A DNA stretch of 64,000 nucleotides. It comes from Budvicia aquatica DSM 5075 = ATCC 35567. GTDB taxonomy: Bacteria > Pseudomonadota > Gammaproteobacteria > Enterobacterales > Enterobacteriaceae. The DNA lies in contig NZ_ATYS01000028.1 in assembly GCF_000427805.1 (NCBI RefSeq), positions 2,572 through 66,571 on the forward strand. Direction: 5' to 3'. The notes under the pieces were generated by a model, which did not search any database, was not told the DNA's origin, and saw only the letters and a list, made by a program, of their open reading frames with translations. Position numbers and translations under genes: made by a program. This document shows positions 8,677-17,276 of the stretch, in pieces (position 1 is the first letter of the stretch; the number at the start of each line of letters is the position of its first letter).

Positions 8677-9603
8677 TTAAAGACTCAGAGACTTGCGTAT
8701 CTCATCACCTAAACGAGCCATGGCATCAATGGCACCCGGATAAAACGTGTTATTAAATCCTTGGCTATCCCTGACGCGGCACAAGATAGTACGAAAATTT
8801 CCTAACGATTGCTGAAAATACTTGCCGCAAATCGGGTAATCCAGATTCTCTACCAGCGCAGCGGTCGATAAGTAATCAGACAGCCTCTGTGCCTTCTCCG
8901 GCTCAGACTGCCAGTTCTCATACAGCCAAACGTACAGTTCAGGGTGGAAATTTGCCATCACACCGCTAAAGGCTTTGCATCCGGCCTCAAAAGAGGCGAG
9001 CAACGTTTGGCTATTGGCATTCGCCAGATGCAAGCGACTGCCGGCAGAAAGCTCGACCCGCCGTTTAATCGTTGCTAAGTCGCAGCAGGTATCCTTAATA
9101 AAGGTGAATCTGTCACTTTGAGCGCACCATGCCACGGTTTCATCCGACAGTAAGCGCTTATAAGGATAAGGGCATTCGTAAATCCCCAGATCTACCGATT
9201 CTGGCAGTTGAGACGTAAGCAGTTGCAGGGTTTCCAACGATTTCTCGTCACTTTCCCCGGCCAGTGCCAAGCGATTACTGATCATAATCACGCCGTCAAC
9301 GCCGGTTTCAGCCATGCCGATCAGTTGCTCACTTTGGTGGCTTAAGGCGCTGGCAGTATGGCCTGAGGCGACCACCGGAACGCGACCATCAACTTTCTCA
9401 ATGATAAAGCGCACCAGCTTTCTGGCTTCGTTATCACTCAGGAAAAACATTTCGCTGGACTGGCAGTCGGCAAAGAGTCCATGAACACCGGCGGCCAGAT
9501 ACCACTCAATCAATTTTTCCAGCGACTGCCAGTCGATATTGCGGTTTTCATCAAAAGGCGTCAGCATAACCGGCCAGACACCTACATATTTTTGTTCACT
9601 CAC
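8677..9603 (-). CDS. Dihydrodipicolinate synthase / N-acetylneuraminate lyase family protein
   Basis: 308 aa class I (Schiff-base) aldolase/dehydratase of the DapA/NanA superfamily. The Schiff-base lysine is in FTFIKDTC (Lys170) and the catalytic tyrosine in IYECPYPYKR (Tyr142). The usual phosphate- or carboxylate-binding GTTGE segment is replaced by DCQSSE, so it is not a housekeeping DapA. An ATG-initiated version would start at 9645 and overlap the preceding gene by 29 bp. I chose the GTG at 9603 because AAGGAG sits 9 nt upstream, overlapping the stop of the previous gene. It probably cleaves or dehydrates a 2-keto-3-deoxy sugar acid (inference), matching the adjacent sialidase-like gene. 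Confidence 0.88.
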   Translation of the reverse strand: MSEQKYVGVWPVMLTPFDENRNIDWQSLEKLIEWYLAAGVHGLFADCQSSEMFFLSDNEARKLVRFIIEKVDGRVPVVASGHTASALSHQSEQLIGMAETGVDGVIMISNRLALAGESDEKSLETLQLLTSQLPESVDLGIYECPYPYKRLLSDETVAWCAQSDRFTFIKDTCCDLATIKRRVELSAGSRLHLANANSQTLLASFEAGCKAFSGVMANFHPELYVWLYENWQSEPEKAQRLSDYLSTAALVENLDYPICGKYFQQSLGNFRTILCRVRDSQGFNNTFYPGAIDAMARLGDEIRKSLSL

Positions 9604-9616
9604 GTTCTGTTTCTCC

Positions 9617-11263
9617 TTAAAGTACACTGGCCGCGTCGCCGGCAACTTTAACCTGAATACCCTGAGTCAGACACTGGGCCACAAAAGCCTGTAATACGCT
9701 CTGCAATTTAGCCTGGTCAACATAGGCGATGGTAACGTGGTTACTCTGGTGGCCGGCCATCAGATCGTCTCTGGTGACGCCGTCCAGTACACAGTTAAGC
9801 AAAGGCCACTCATAGTTGGTTGCCCGACGGCGGCGCTCAAACTCTGCTTCCGGCAGTTCTACCGCATGACCGGTACCGATATGCATAATCACATCAGTGC
9901 CTTCATAATGAGCTCGCGACCAGATAAACCGCCCCGCTTTACCTTGACCGGCGATAGTCGAACCGCCGTAAGGGAAGAACATCGCCGGCTGACGATAACC
10001 GGTAGCACCGGCAATGCCACCTTTAAGATGTTCAAAAGGCACCGCGCCGGAAATCTCCATATCCCAATAGAACGTTCCCTGATAGTCACTGCCCCAGCGA
10101 ATATCATGCAAGGTTGTTTCTGCCGGTAGCCCTAACGAACTGAGTAAACGCCATAGCATGGTCTGTGGAATCGCGGTTCCCATATCCACTTCATTTATGC
10201 AGGGAATTGGCTGGCCGGGGCAGATAATTTCACCGTTCTCATCCGGGATCGGGAAGCGTTCCGTCGAACCGATAGCGCCTTCGGCGAAGTCCGAAGCGGC
10301 ACAGCTATCTTTCAGCCCTTGCTGGTATTGAACGCCGACCGCAGATAAACCAAAGCGCTTAACAAAACGCCCCATGGCAATCATCATGGCACACTGCTCT
10401 TCTACCTGCTCCCGGGTCAGCTCTTTAGTGCCGTCGGTGCCGAACTTGAAGGTCATTCCCCGTTGCTCATACCAACTTACGCACTCTTGGCGCAGAGATT
10501 TCGGTACTTTGGCCATTTCCACCAGCAGCGCTGACTGAGATAACGATTCCAGCGGCATGCCAATTTTCACCAGCGCCTGCTGTGGGAAGACACCGTTAAT
10601 CATCCCCATGCAGAAGGTATCAAACAGGCCAAGGATCTCTTTATGCTGTAAGACATACTCTCCGACCTTACGACCAATGGCCCCCGCTTCGGTTGCCATA
10701 ACCGGGTGAGTTGGTGGCACATCATGCAGGTAGCTATTTTGATGCTGTAATGAGCCATAGCGCAGCCAGGTTTGCAGCCCCTGCAGGAAAAACTCATCAT
10801 CAAATTCAGCAGACCATAAACGTGAATAGGGTTTGCCTAAGCTGGTTAAGGTACCGGCCAGACATAGCATACCGACCAGCCCCGGCCAGGTTCCGTCAAA
10901 GTTAGCCAGTAATAAAACCGGGCCACGATGATTAGCCAATGACGGTGCAACGTGATGGGAGTACTGCCATGCTGTCAACAGCACAATCACCGGAGCATCC
11001 GGATCGATGGCAGCAAACAGGTCGCTGCCTTCACGCTGGCTGCTGATAAAACCATGTCCGCGAGTTTGATTGATCGGATGAGCCCGTTTCATTTCATAGC
11101 CTTGCTGCTGAAGGGCTAACTGTAGCTTATCTTCAAATTTTTTCTGCACTGGCCAGCAGGTTACGTTAGCCGGCTCACGTAAATCGGCATTGGTTACCAT
11201 CAGTATTTGTTTGTTATCCGTACCAATTTTAGCCGGTGACGGGGGCAAGTTTAGTTTTAACAC
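9617..11263 (-). CDS. L-fucose/L-arabinose isomerase-like protein
   Basis: 548 aa, within the range of fucose isomerase (about 590) and arabinose isomerase (about 500). The N-terminal Rossmann-like domain (NKQILMVTNADLREPANVTC) and the middle domain with FDTFCMGMINGVFP are of that fold type. C-terminal glycine-rich segments (GGIAGATGYRQPAMFFPYGG) and HIGTGHAVELP follow. It would interconvert an aldose and a ketose with a divalent metal. Starts at GTG with AGGA eight bases upstream; 29 bp after the kinase gene. Substrate not identifiable; the kinase partner suggests that the ketose product is phosphorylated next. Confidence 0.75.
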   Translation of the reverse strand: MLKLNLPPSPAKIGTDNKQILMVTNADLREPANVTCWPVQKKFEDKLQLALQQQGYEMKRAHPINQTRGHGFISSQREGSDLFAAIDPDAPVIVLLTAWQYSHHVAPSLANHRGPVLLLANFDGTWPGLVGMLCLAGTLTSLGKPYSRLWSAEFDDEFFLQGLQTWLRYGSLQHQNSYLHDVPPTHPVMATEAGAIGRKVGEYVLQHKEILGLFDTFCMGMINGVFPQQALVKIGMPLESLSQSALLVEMAKVPKSLRQECVSWYEQRGMTFKFGTDGTKELTREQVEEQCAMMIAMGRFVKRFGLSAVGVQYQQGLKDSCAASDFAEGAIGSTERFPIPDENGEIICPGQPIPCINEVDMGTAIPQTMLWRLLSSLGLPAETTLHDIRWGSDYQGTFYWDMEISGAVPFEHLKGGIAGATGYRQPAMFFPYGGSTIAGQGKAGRFIWSRAHYEGTDVIMHIGTGHAVELPEAEFERRRRATNYEWPLLNCVLDGVTRDDLMAGHQSNHVTIAYVDQAKLQSVLQAFVAQCLTQGIQVKVAGDAASVL

Positions 11264-11292
11264 GTTGATATTCCTGTTTTGAAATAAAATTA

Positions 11293-12882
11293 TTACAGCC
11301 CGTTGTGCATAATTTCGTTATAACGCTGCTGGTCCTGATACATCTGCAAATAGACCTGATATTTCGCATCATGGAAGGCTTTGGTATCGCCCTGTGGCAC
11401 AATCACATCGCCGTAGCGCACCATTTCTCCGGCGGCCTCAGCAAAGCTGGAAAATGCACCGCAGGCGACACTGCCCAAAAGTGCGGCCCCCAAAGTAACC
11501 GCGTCATCTTCCTGTGCTAAATGGATCTCACGGCCGGTAGCATTGGAATATTCCCTGAGCCAGAGAGGATTTTTTGTTGCGCCACCGCATATAATCAGGC
11601 GCTCGATTTGGTGCCCGGCTTGATGCAGGCTTTCGATAATATGTCGGGTACCGTAGGCAATAGCCTGTAACGTCGCCAGATAGCGGCGGGCTAATGCATC
11701 CTTACCGGTTTCCAGTGAGAGCCCGGACTCCATGCCTCTGGCTTCAGGATTGGCCCTCGGTGAGCGGTTGCCGTGATGATCGGCCAGTATGTGAAAATTG
11801 TAGGTAGCAAAGGGCTCCCGCTGCTCCAGCTCGAAAACCCACTGATTAAGTAATTGGTAGTAACTGCACCGGCGCTGGTTCGACTCGGCCTCAAGCGCAG
11901 GCCAGTACTCACTCTGGCGAATAGTCCATTCAACCAAAGAACCTGCCGCACTTTGCCCGCCTTCATTCAGCCACTGTTCAGGGATCATGGCACCAAGGTA
12001 AGGGCCCCAAACGCCCGGAACCATGACCGGTTCTGGGCTGACAATCATATGGCAGTTAGAGGTTCCGCTGATGATCGCCAAACTGCCGGCAGGGTTAGCG
12101 GCAACCAAAGCCAGCCCCCCCGCATGGGCATCAATAATTCCGCTGGCAATAGTGACATCAGTATGAAGGCCGAACTGGGCGGCACTTTCCGGGCTGAGAG
12201 TTCCGGCTTTCTCGCCTAAATTCAGCACGGTAGCGGGCACTTTCTCCACTAAATCGTCTAGCCCGACGGCGTTCAACAGTTGGTGGCTAAACCGCTGTTC
12301 GTGTGACAGGTAGTTCCATTTACAGCTCAGCGTACAAATACTGGCAACGTCAGCCGATGAGGCCCGCCAGACTAGATAGTCAGCCAGATCAAACAGGCGC
12401 CATATCTGCTGATAACGTTGAGGGAAGTGGTTTTTCAGCCATAAAACTTTGGGTAATTCCATCTCGACGCTGACTTCACCACCGACATAATGCAAAGCAG
12501 GGTCATTCGTTAAGTTAATTTCAGTCGCTTGCTCTACCGCCCGGTGATCCATCCACATGATGATATCCCGCTGTGGATCGTTATCTTCAGCAACGGAAAT
12601 CGGCCCGCCGTTGTGCCCGACGGCAACCAGAGAGCAGGTCGCATCAAACCCGATGGAGCAAATATCACGGCGATCAACCTGCGATAAACCAACCGCTTCT
12701 TTTATCGTTTCACATACCTGAGACCAGATATCAGCCGATGACTGTTCAACCACGTCTGCTCTTGGGTGGAACTGTTTAATCGGCCGGACAGAAAAAGCTA
12801 ACCGCTGCCCTTTCCGATCAAAAATGCCGGCCCTCACGCTGGCCGAGCCAACATCAACTCCGATAAAAAACTGCTGTTTCAT
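11293..12882 (-). CDS. FGGY-family carbohydrate kinase, D-ribulokinase (FGGY/YDR109C) type
   Basis: 529 aa. Two actin-fold halves: N-terminal FIGVDVGSASVRAGIFD (ATP phosphate loop) and VEQSSADIW, then ICSIGFDATCSLVAV and IIMWMDHRAVEQ, which closely follow the eukaryotic/bacterial FGGY ribulokinase subgroup rather than AraB or XylB. The C-terminal adenosine motif is LIICGGATKNPLW. It would phosphorylate a ketopentose or related ketose made by the neighbouring isomerase. First gene of the seven-gene minus-strand operon. D-ribulose is the known substrate in the subgroup, but specificity here is inference. Confidence 0.85.
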   Translation of the reverse strand: MKQQFFIGVDVGSASVRAGIFDRKGQRLAFSVRPIKQFHPRADVVEQSSADIWSQVCETIKEAVGLSQVDRRDICSIGFDATCSLVAVGHNGGPISVAEDNDPQRDIIMWMDHRAVEQATEINLTNDPALHYVGGEVSVEMELPKVLWLKNHFPQRYQQIWRLFDLADYLVWRASSADVASICTLSCKWNYLSHEQRFSHQLLNAVGLDDLVEKVPATVLNLGEKAGTLSPESAAQFGLHTDVTIASGIIDAHAGGLALVAANPAGSLAIISGTSNCHMIVSPEPVMVPGVWGPYLGAMIPEQWLNEGGQSAAGSLVEWTIRQSEYWPALEAESNQRRCSYYQLLNQWVFELEQREPFATYNFHILADHHGNRSPRANPEARGMESGLSLETGKDALARRYLATLQAIAYGTRHIIESLHQAGHQIERLIICGGATKNPLWLREYSNATGREIHLAQEDDAVTLGAALLGSVACGAFSSFAEAAGEMVRYGDVIVPQGDTKAFHDAKYQVYLQMYQDQQRYNEIMHNGL

Positions 12883-12938
12883 ACAGGCTCCAATTCAATG
12901 CTGCGTCGAGTTAGCAAAGTATTTAAACCGAGATACAA

Positions 12939-12955
12939 AAACAATTCATTTGTTT
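12939..12955. promoter_or_regulatory. Candidate operator upstream of the sugar operon
   Basis: AAACAA-TTCAT-TTGTTT is an inverted repeat 57 bp upstream of the kinase ATG, in the promoter region of the operon. It could be the site of the Cra-like LacI regulator, but it lacks the central CG of most LacI-family operators. Weak. Confidence 0.25.
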
Positions 12956-13072
12956 AAATTATGTGAAGTCGATCGGAGTCGAATAGTTAACCTAATGAAT
13001 TACTTTGAATAATATTTCGACAGTTTATTAACAGATAGGGTTGATAAGCTGTAGGGAAAGTGCAGAACGCTA

Positions 13073-13102
13073 AAGCCACAGAAAATGACTTTTCTGTGGC
13101 TT
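13073..13102. terminator. Long hairpin downstream of the ModA-like gene
   Basis: AAGCCACAGAAAA, a 4-nt loop TGAC and TTTTCTGTGGCTT give a perfect 13-bp stem about 50 bp past the stop at 13155. It also lies in front of the sugar operon. Likely the terminator of the gal-like operon, read on the minus strand, although the T-run after the stem is short. Confidence 0.6.
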
Positions 13103-13154
13103 GATAGGCTTACTCTAATATCTTGATCTGGCGATCGCCGGCTCAGATAACAGG

Positions 13155-13931
13155 CTAAATCGGTTCCATACCCTGGTTAACTTTCACCTGTGTAGCCGCC
13201 GGTGAGGCAAGAAAGTTTAACAGTGCTTCAACCGCATCTTTGTGCGCTGTATTTACCGTCACGCCGGCGGAAAAGACGGTCATCATCTGAATCTCTGCCG
13301 GTAAAGGCCCGAGAATAACAATGCCGTTTAAATGAAGTAGTTCACTCAGCTGTTGGAATCCAAGTTCAACCTCTCCCTTGGCGATCAGCGAACCGACCGG
13401 TACCCCAGGCGGGGCTTTAACAATGCGATGGCTAATTTGATCGGTAATACCCCAGCGTTCAAATAGCCCGGTAAGGTACACACCGCTGGGGCCGGTCGAA
13501 TAACTCAGGGTTTTAGCCGCTAAAACCGCCTGTTTCACCGCCTGTTCGCTGCTAACGTCAACGGCTTCACTACCTTCTCTGACCGCAATAGCAATACCGG
13601 ACTTCACCAAATCGACCCGGCTGCCCGATGCAACTTTTCCTGAATCAATCAGCTTATCGATAGCATTAGAGGCCAGAATGACAACGTCAAAAGCCTCTCC
13701 GGCTTCGACGCGCTTGGCGGCATCTACGCCGCCTACCGATTCTATCTCAACCTTATAGCCTGACTGTTTCTCAAATTGTTCTATCAGTTCGGCTAAAACC
13801 TGACGGGTTGCCATAGAAGAAATAATTCGAATCGTTGCCGGGCTATCCGCGGCCACAGCTCCGGGTACCGCAGCCACTAAACTCGCCATACTCATACAAA
13901 GCCCCGATATCATTAGGTTAGAATAATTCAT
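13155..13931 (-). CDS. Orphan ModA-like periplasmic substrate-binding protein
   Basis: 258 aa. Signal peptide about residues 1-27 (ending VAAVPGAVAA), then a type-2 periplasmic binding fold of the molybdate-binding (ModA) kind: IRIISSMATRQVLAELIEQFEK, EAFDVVILASNAIDKLIDSGKV, YSTGPSGVYLTGLFERWGI and the closing region GVTVNTAHKDAVEALLNFLASP. No ABC permease or ATPase is adjacent, so molybdate uptake by this gene alone is unlikely. It lies at the end of the galB/galC/DASS group and may bind the organic acid handled there, or may serve as a sensor. CCGGAG supports the start. Confidence 0.75.
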   Translation of the reverse strand: MNYSNLMISGLCMSMASLVAAVPGAVAADSPATIRIISSMATRQVLAELIEQFEKQSGYKVEIESVGGVDAAKRVEAGEAFDVVILASNAIDKLIDSGKVASGSRVDLVKSGIAIAVREGSEAVDVSSEQAVKQAVLAAKTLSYSTGPSGVYLTGLFERWGITDQISHRIVKAPPGVPVGSLIAKGEVELGFQQLSELLHLNGIVILGPLPAEIQMMTVFSAGVTVNTAHKDAVEALLNFLASPAATQVKVNQGMEPI

Positions 13932-14061
13932 TCATTTTTCTCCGGTCGCTTAGCTTGTCAAAAGGTCATGCCGCGAGAAGTAGCATCTGTCTTGATTTAT
14001 CGTTCAGGCAGACCCATGACCTTTCAATCAGCTACCAATATAACCAATTGATAAAAAACTA

Positions 14062-15489
14062 TTATTTAACAATGCCCAATAGTTCCCACCAAACATAACC
14101 CACCGTCATGGTGACAACAAAACAGACTAACGCCACCACGGCACCCGAAATCCACCACTGCTTCACATTGCTATAACCGGCACCGAAAATAATCGGGGCG
14201 GAACCACCGCCATAGTGGGTCAGTGCGCCACCGTAAGAGTTCGTCGCCGCTAATACCAGAGCCAGCGCCATCGGATCCGCACCAGCGACCTTACCCACCG
14301 TCAGAAATACCGGCAGCATGGCAATGGCATATGAACTGGCCGAAGCAAAGAAGTAGCGAATAACAATGCTCAGAAAGCCAATGACGGTTAAGGCAATAAA
14401 CGGATTATGGCCAAAATCGATATTGTTCTGAATCAAATCAGCCAGCCAGTCAAAGACCTTGGCTTTACTGAGCGCACTCGCTAAGCCAATGATGCCGCCA
14501 AACCAAAGTAAGGTATTCCAGGCACCTTTGTTTTGCAGCACGTCATCCCACTTGATAACGCCCAACAAAATACACAGCGCCATCGCCATAATCGCTACGG
14601 CCGTTGCATCAATTTTTAACCCAATGCCGAATACCTGCCCCAGAATTGAAGGCAATGCCCAACCAAGCAAAGCAGAAATAAAGATGCCAATTAACAGCTT
14701 TTCATTACGTGTGATAGGGCCCAGTTCCGCCAGGCCTTCTGCCGCAATCTTTTTATTATCTACCTTAGTCAGTTCAGGCTTATCCAAGTAATAACCAACC
14801 GCCGGAACAATCAATAATAAGGCTAAGCCGGGTACCAGCATTGCCAGAGCCCAAACGCCCCAGTCAAGATTTACCCCTAAAATCTTGGCGGCAAAATCAG
14901 CGGCTAACAGATTCGGAGCCATCGCCGTAATAAACATAAAGCTGCTGACTTTCATGACAAAGTAGATATTGGACATCAAATAAGAGCCCGCTTTCTTTGC
15001 CGTATCACCGGGCTCTGAACCCAGCGCTTTTACCACTGAAAGAATAATCGGAAATACTATTCCGCCGCTGCGTGCCGTATTGGACGGCGTCACCGGAGAA
15101 ATAACAAACTCTAAAAACGCCGTCACATAGCCCAGCCTTAGCGTAGTACCGCCAAAAGAACGGATCATATGAAAGGCAATTCGACGCCCTAGCCCTGTTT
15201 TAACAAAAGCGATACTGATGCCGAACGCCGCAAATACTAACCAAACCGTTGAGGTCGCGTATCCGACAAGAATTTGGCCGGTATTATTAAGGAAAAAGCC
15301 CGCAAAACCGACCACGCCTAACAAAACGACCGCTTCGGAATAGGGTTTTAAAATAAGGCCACAGATAGCCGCTAAGTAGAATCCGGACAGGCGCCAAGAG
15401 GCTTCGGTTAATCCGGCCGGTGGCGGAATAAACCAGATAACAAGCGGTATCATGACTAAGATACACAACTTCCATAATTTATTTTTCAT
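14062..15489 (-). CDS. DASS-family di/tricarboxylate transporter (CitT/YbhI type)
   Basis: 475 aa with about 12-14 membrane segments. Family hallmarks include the early KLCILVMIPLVIWFIPPPAGL segment, FVISPVTPSNTARSGGIVFPI with the SNT motif of the sodium/carboxylate site, and the second SNT-like repeat ALVLAATNSYGGALTHYGGG near the C-terminus. An upstream in-frame ATG at 15540 is possible, but the ATG at 15489 is preceded by an AAGAGAAA ribosome binding site and gives the normal start. It should exchange or symport a dicarboxylate or tricarboxylate across the inner membrane. Next to galB/galC homologues, its cargo may be a C6-C7 oxo-tricarboxylate (inference). Confidence 0.88.
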   Translation of the reverse strand: MKNKLWKLCILVMIPLVIWFIPPPAGLTEASWRLSGFYLAAICGLILKPYSEAVVLLGVVGFAGFFLNNTGQILVGYATSTVWLVFAAFGISIAFVKTGLGRRIAFHMIRSFGGTTLRLGYVTAFLEFVISPVTPSNTARSGGIVFPIILSVVKALGSEPGDTAKKAGSYLMSNIYFVMKVSSFMFITAMAPNLLAADFAAKILGVNLDWGVWALAMLVPGLALLLIVPAVGYYLDKPELTKVDNKKIAAEGLAELGPITRNEKLLIGIFISALLGWALPSILGQVFGIGLKIDATAVAIMAMALCILLGVIKWDDVLQNKGAWNTLLWFGGIIGLASALSKAKVFDWLADLIQNNIDFGHNPFIALTVIGFLSIVIRYFFASASSYAIAMLPVFLTVGKVAGADPMALALVLAATNSYGGALTHYGGGSAPIIFGAGYSNVKQWWISGAVVALVCFVVTMTVGYVWWELLGIVK

Positions 15490-15647
15490 GCTGTAGTTTC
15501 TCTTTTTTAATGTGTTGTAATGGTGAAAACTTACTGGCAATCGATAAACATCAATCTCATCCGTTGTTGATTTAATTCGCCCGTCTTCCTTTTCGCGTTC
15601 CCCGTCGGTACGGTGTTGCAGATCGTCCTGATAGGCACTCCTACCGG

Positions 15648-15666
15648 AGCGCCGTTATTGGGCGCT
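15648..15666. other. Short hairpin between galC-like and DASS genes
   Basis: AGCGCC (15648-15653) and GGCGCT (15661-15666) form a 6-bp GC stem in the 196-bp gap between the two cotranscribed genes. It could be a processing or attenuation element. There is no U-tract. Confidence 0.3.
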
Positions 15667-15685
15667 GATCAATACGTACATTGAC

Positions 15686-16405
15686 TTATGTCCGTGGCGC
15701 TAAGTCGCTAAGGCGACTGACATAGCGCAACCCTTTTTTGGCTAATGATTCCCGCATTTGGTAGATATCCAACCCGAGCTCACCGTCTGCCAAACGCTGG
15801 CGTTTGCTGATTTCGAGATCGAGGCGAGCCTGTGATGCATCGGCCACGGCTGAAGCCTGCTCCCGTGGCACGATCACTACGCCATCGTCGTCTGCCACAA
15901 CGATATCGCCGGGGTTCACTAACTGCCCGGCACAAATCACCGGCACATTGACCGAGCCAAGCGTTGCTTTTACCGTTCCCTGAGCCCACACCGCACGTGA
16001 CCACACCGGAAAATTCATTTCGCGCAGAGTCTGGCTGTCTCGAATACCAATATCGCCGACCAGTGCCACCACTCCGCGAGCCTGTACCGATGTTGCCAAC
16101 AGGTCGCCAAAAAATCCGTCGTAGCATTCAGAAGTCGGCGTCACAAGCAGTACATCACCGGGCTGGCACTGTTCTACCGCGACATGAAACATCCAGTTAT
16201 CACCCGGAGTGACCAGTACGGTTACCGCATTACCGGCAATACAGCGCCCTTGCTGGATAGGTTTAATCCGTACATCCAGTAACCCTTGTCGCTGCTGGGC
16301 TTCATGCACTGTCGCGACGCCATATTGGGCAAAGCGCGCTAGCAAAGAGGATTCAGCACGTTCTATCTGCGTAACTACCACGCCTTTCATATTCACGATG
16401 CTCAT
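15686..16405 (-). CDS. galC: 4-carboxy-4-hydroxy-2-oxoadipate aldolase / oxaloacetate decarboxylase (GalC/LigK, RraA-like)
   Basis: 239 aa, the normal length for LigK/GalC/ProA aldolases. RraA-like fold with [16 protein letters not shown] near the N-terminus, then [24 protein letters not shown] and [19 protein letters not shown], which carries the metal and substrate arginine/aspartate residues of the family, and [17 protein letters not shown]. It splits CHA into pyruvate and oxaloacetate in the gallate/protocatechuate 4,5-cleavage route and can decarboxylate oxaloacetate. A longer frame opens at 16591 but the ATG at 16405 forms an ATGA overlap with galB and matches family starts, so the extension is rejected. 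Confidence 0.85.
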   Translation of the reverse strand: MSIVNMKGVVVTQIERAESSLLARFAQYGVATVHEAQQRQGLLDVRIKPIQQGRCIAGNAVTVLVTPGDNWMFHVAVEQCQPGDVLLVTPTSECYDGFFGDLLATSVQARGVVALVGDIGIRDSQTLREMNFPVWSRAVWAQGTVKATLGSVNVPVICAGQLVNPGDIVVADDDGVVIVPREQASAVADASQARLDLEISKRQRLADGELGLDIYQMRESLAKKGLRYVSRLSDLAPRT

Positions 16406-17139
16406 GACAGATTCTCCGTTACCCGAGGGAAGATGCTTTGATAGCCTTCGCCATAGGTAATGACCTGAGCGCTGGCAATGCCTACGTTGCGTTTTGCCTG
16501 TACCCCGCGCTGTAACGCCACCCGCGTGTAGTATTCCCAAAGGTGTTCTTGACCGGCCATACACTGAATAGCCGCGTATTTCTTCTCCCAAACGGAAGTG
16601 ATATTCAGCAACACATCAGGCTTCCAACCACACTGCTCCGGTTGATGCGGTTCGAAGCAATAAACCGGCGGTGCACCGATAATGGTTTCACCCGGCAGGT
16701 ACCCTTCTGCCTGAGCAATAATGCGCGCTTCCTGAGTGAAGCTGGCAGCCAGCGGGTGGTCATAGTTGTAGGGATCGGCCAACGAATGCGTAAGTACAAA
16801 GTGAGGCTGGATGCGACGGAAGACATCAGCCAGACGAAACAGATCTTGTTTGTCTGCCCGCAGCGGATAATCCCCCATATCAAAAAATTCAATGCTGGCA
16901 CCCAGTACGTTGGCCGCAGCTTCTGCCTCGGTATGGCGGCTTGCTTTAACAATCTGTTCCGTCATATTGCCCTTACGCCACAGTTTGGCTGACTCTCCGC
17001 GCTCGCCGTAAGACAGACAAACAACATGAACCTGATAACCCTGCTCGACGTGCAGAGCAATTGCACCGCCCGCTCGCCAAACGAAATCCGCCGAATGGGC
17101 GCTAACAACCAAAGCCGTTTTTTGTGGAATATTTGCCAT
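16402..17139 (-). CDS. galB: 4-oxalomesaconate hydratase GalB-like (PIG-L/LmbE fold)
   Basis: 245 aa. PIG-L deacetylase fold, but the usual AHPDD metal motif reads AHSAD, followed by [17 protein letters not shown] and [15 protein letters not shown], characteristic of the GalB hydratase group. [19 protein letters not shown] supplies the second metal-site histidines. It hydrates 4-oxalomesaconate to CHA, which the following galC product cleaves; the two genes share a 4-bp ATGA overlap. AAGGAA precedes the start. The ring-cleavage dioxygenase (GalA) and the tautomerase (GalD) of the gallate route are absent from the window. Confidence 0.82.
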   Translation of the reverse strand: MANIPQKTALVVSAHSADFVWRAGGAIALHVEQGYQVHVVCLSYGERGESAKLWRKGNMTEQIVKASRHTEAEAAANVLGASIEFFDMGDYPLRADKQDLFRLADVFRRIQPHFVLTHSLADPYNYDHPLAASFTQEARIIAQAEGYLPGETIIGAPPVYCFEPHQPEQCGWKPDVLLNITSVWEKKYAAIQCMAGQEHLWEYYTRVALQRGVQAKRNVGIASAQVITYGEGYQSIFPRVTENLS

Positions 17140-17194
17140 GATAATTTCCTTTTTTATGCTGTTTTAACCCTCTGGATTCTTGCATGGCCGAATT

Positions 17195-17212
17195 AACTCG
17201 GAACAGTGAGTT
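17195..17212. promoter_or_regulatory. Candidate LysR-type binding site in the galB-lysR divergent promoter
   Basis: AACTC-N8-GAGTT is an imperfectly extended inverted repeat centred in the 137-bp region between the divergent galB-like and LysR genes, the usual position for a LysR-type activator box. Inference from position and symmetry only. Confidence 0.35.
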
Positions 17213-17276
17213 TTATTGCCCTAGCCACGAATTTCATTTATGCTCAAAAAACAAACAACATTAAATATGGCTAAAA

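Noticed and set aside
9604-9645. ATG-initiated 14-residue extension of the DapA-family gene
   Set aside because: It would overlap the upstream isomerase gene by 29 bp. The GTG at 9603 has a proper AAGGAG site and a family-like N-terminus.
16406-16591. 62-residue N-terminal extension of galC
   Set aside because: It is read out of frame through the end of galB and lacks family similarity; the ATG at 16405 forms the ATGA junction.
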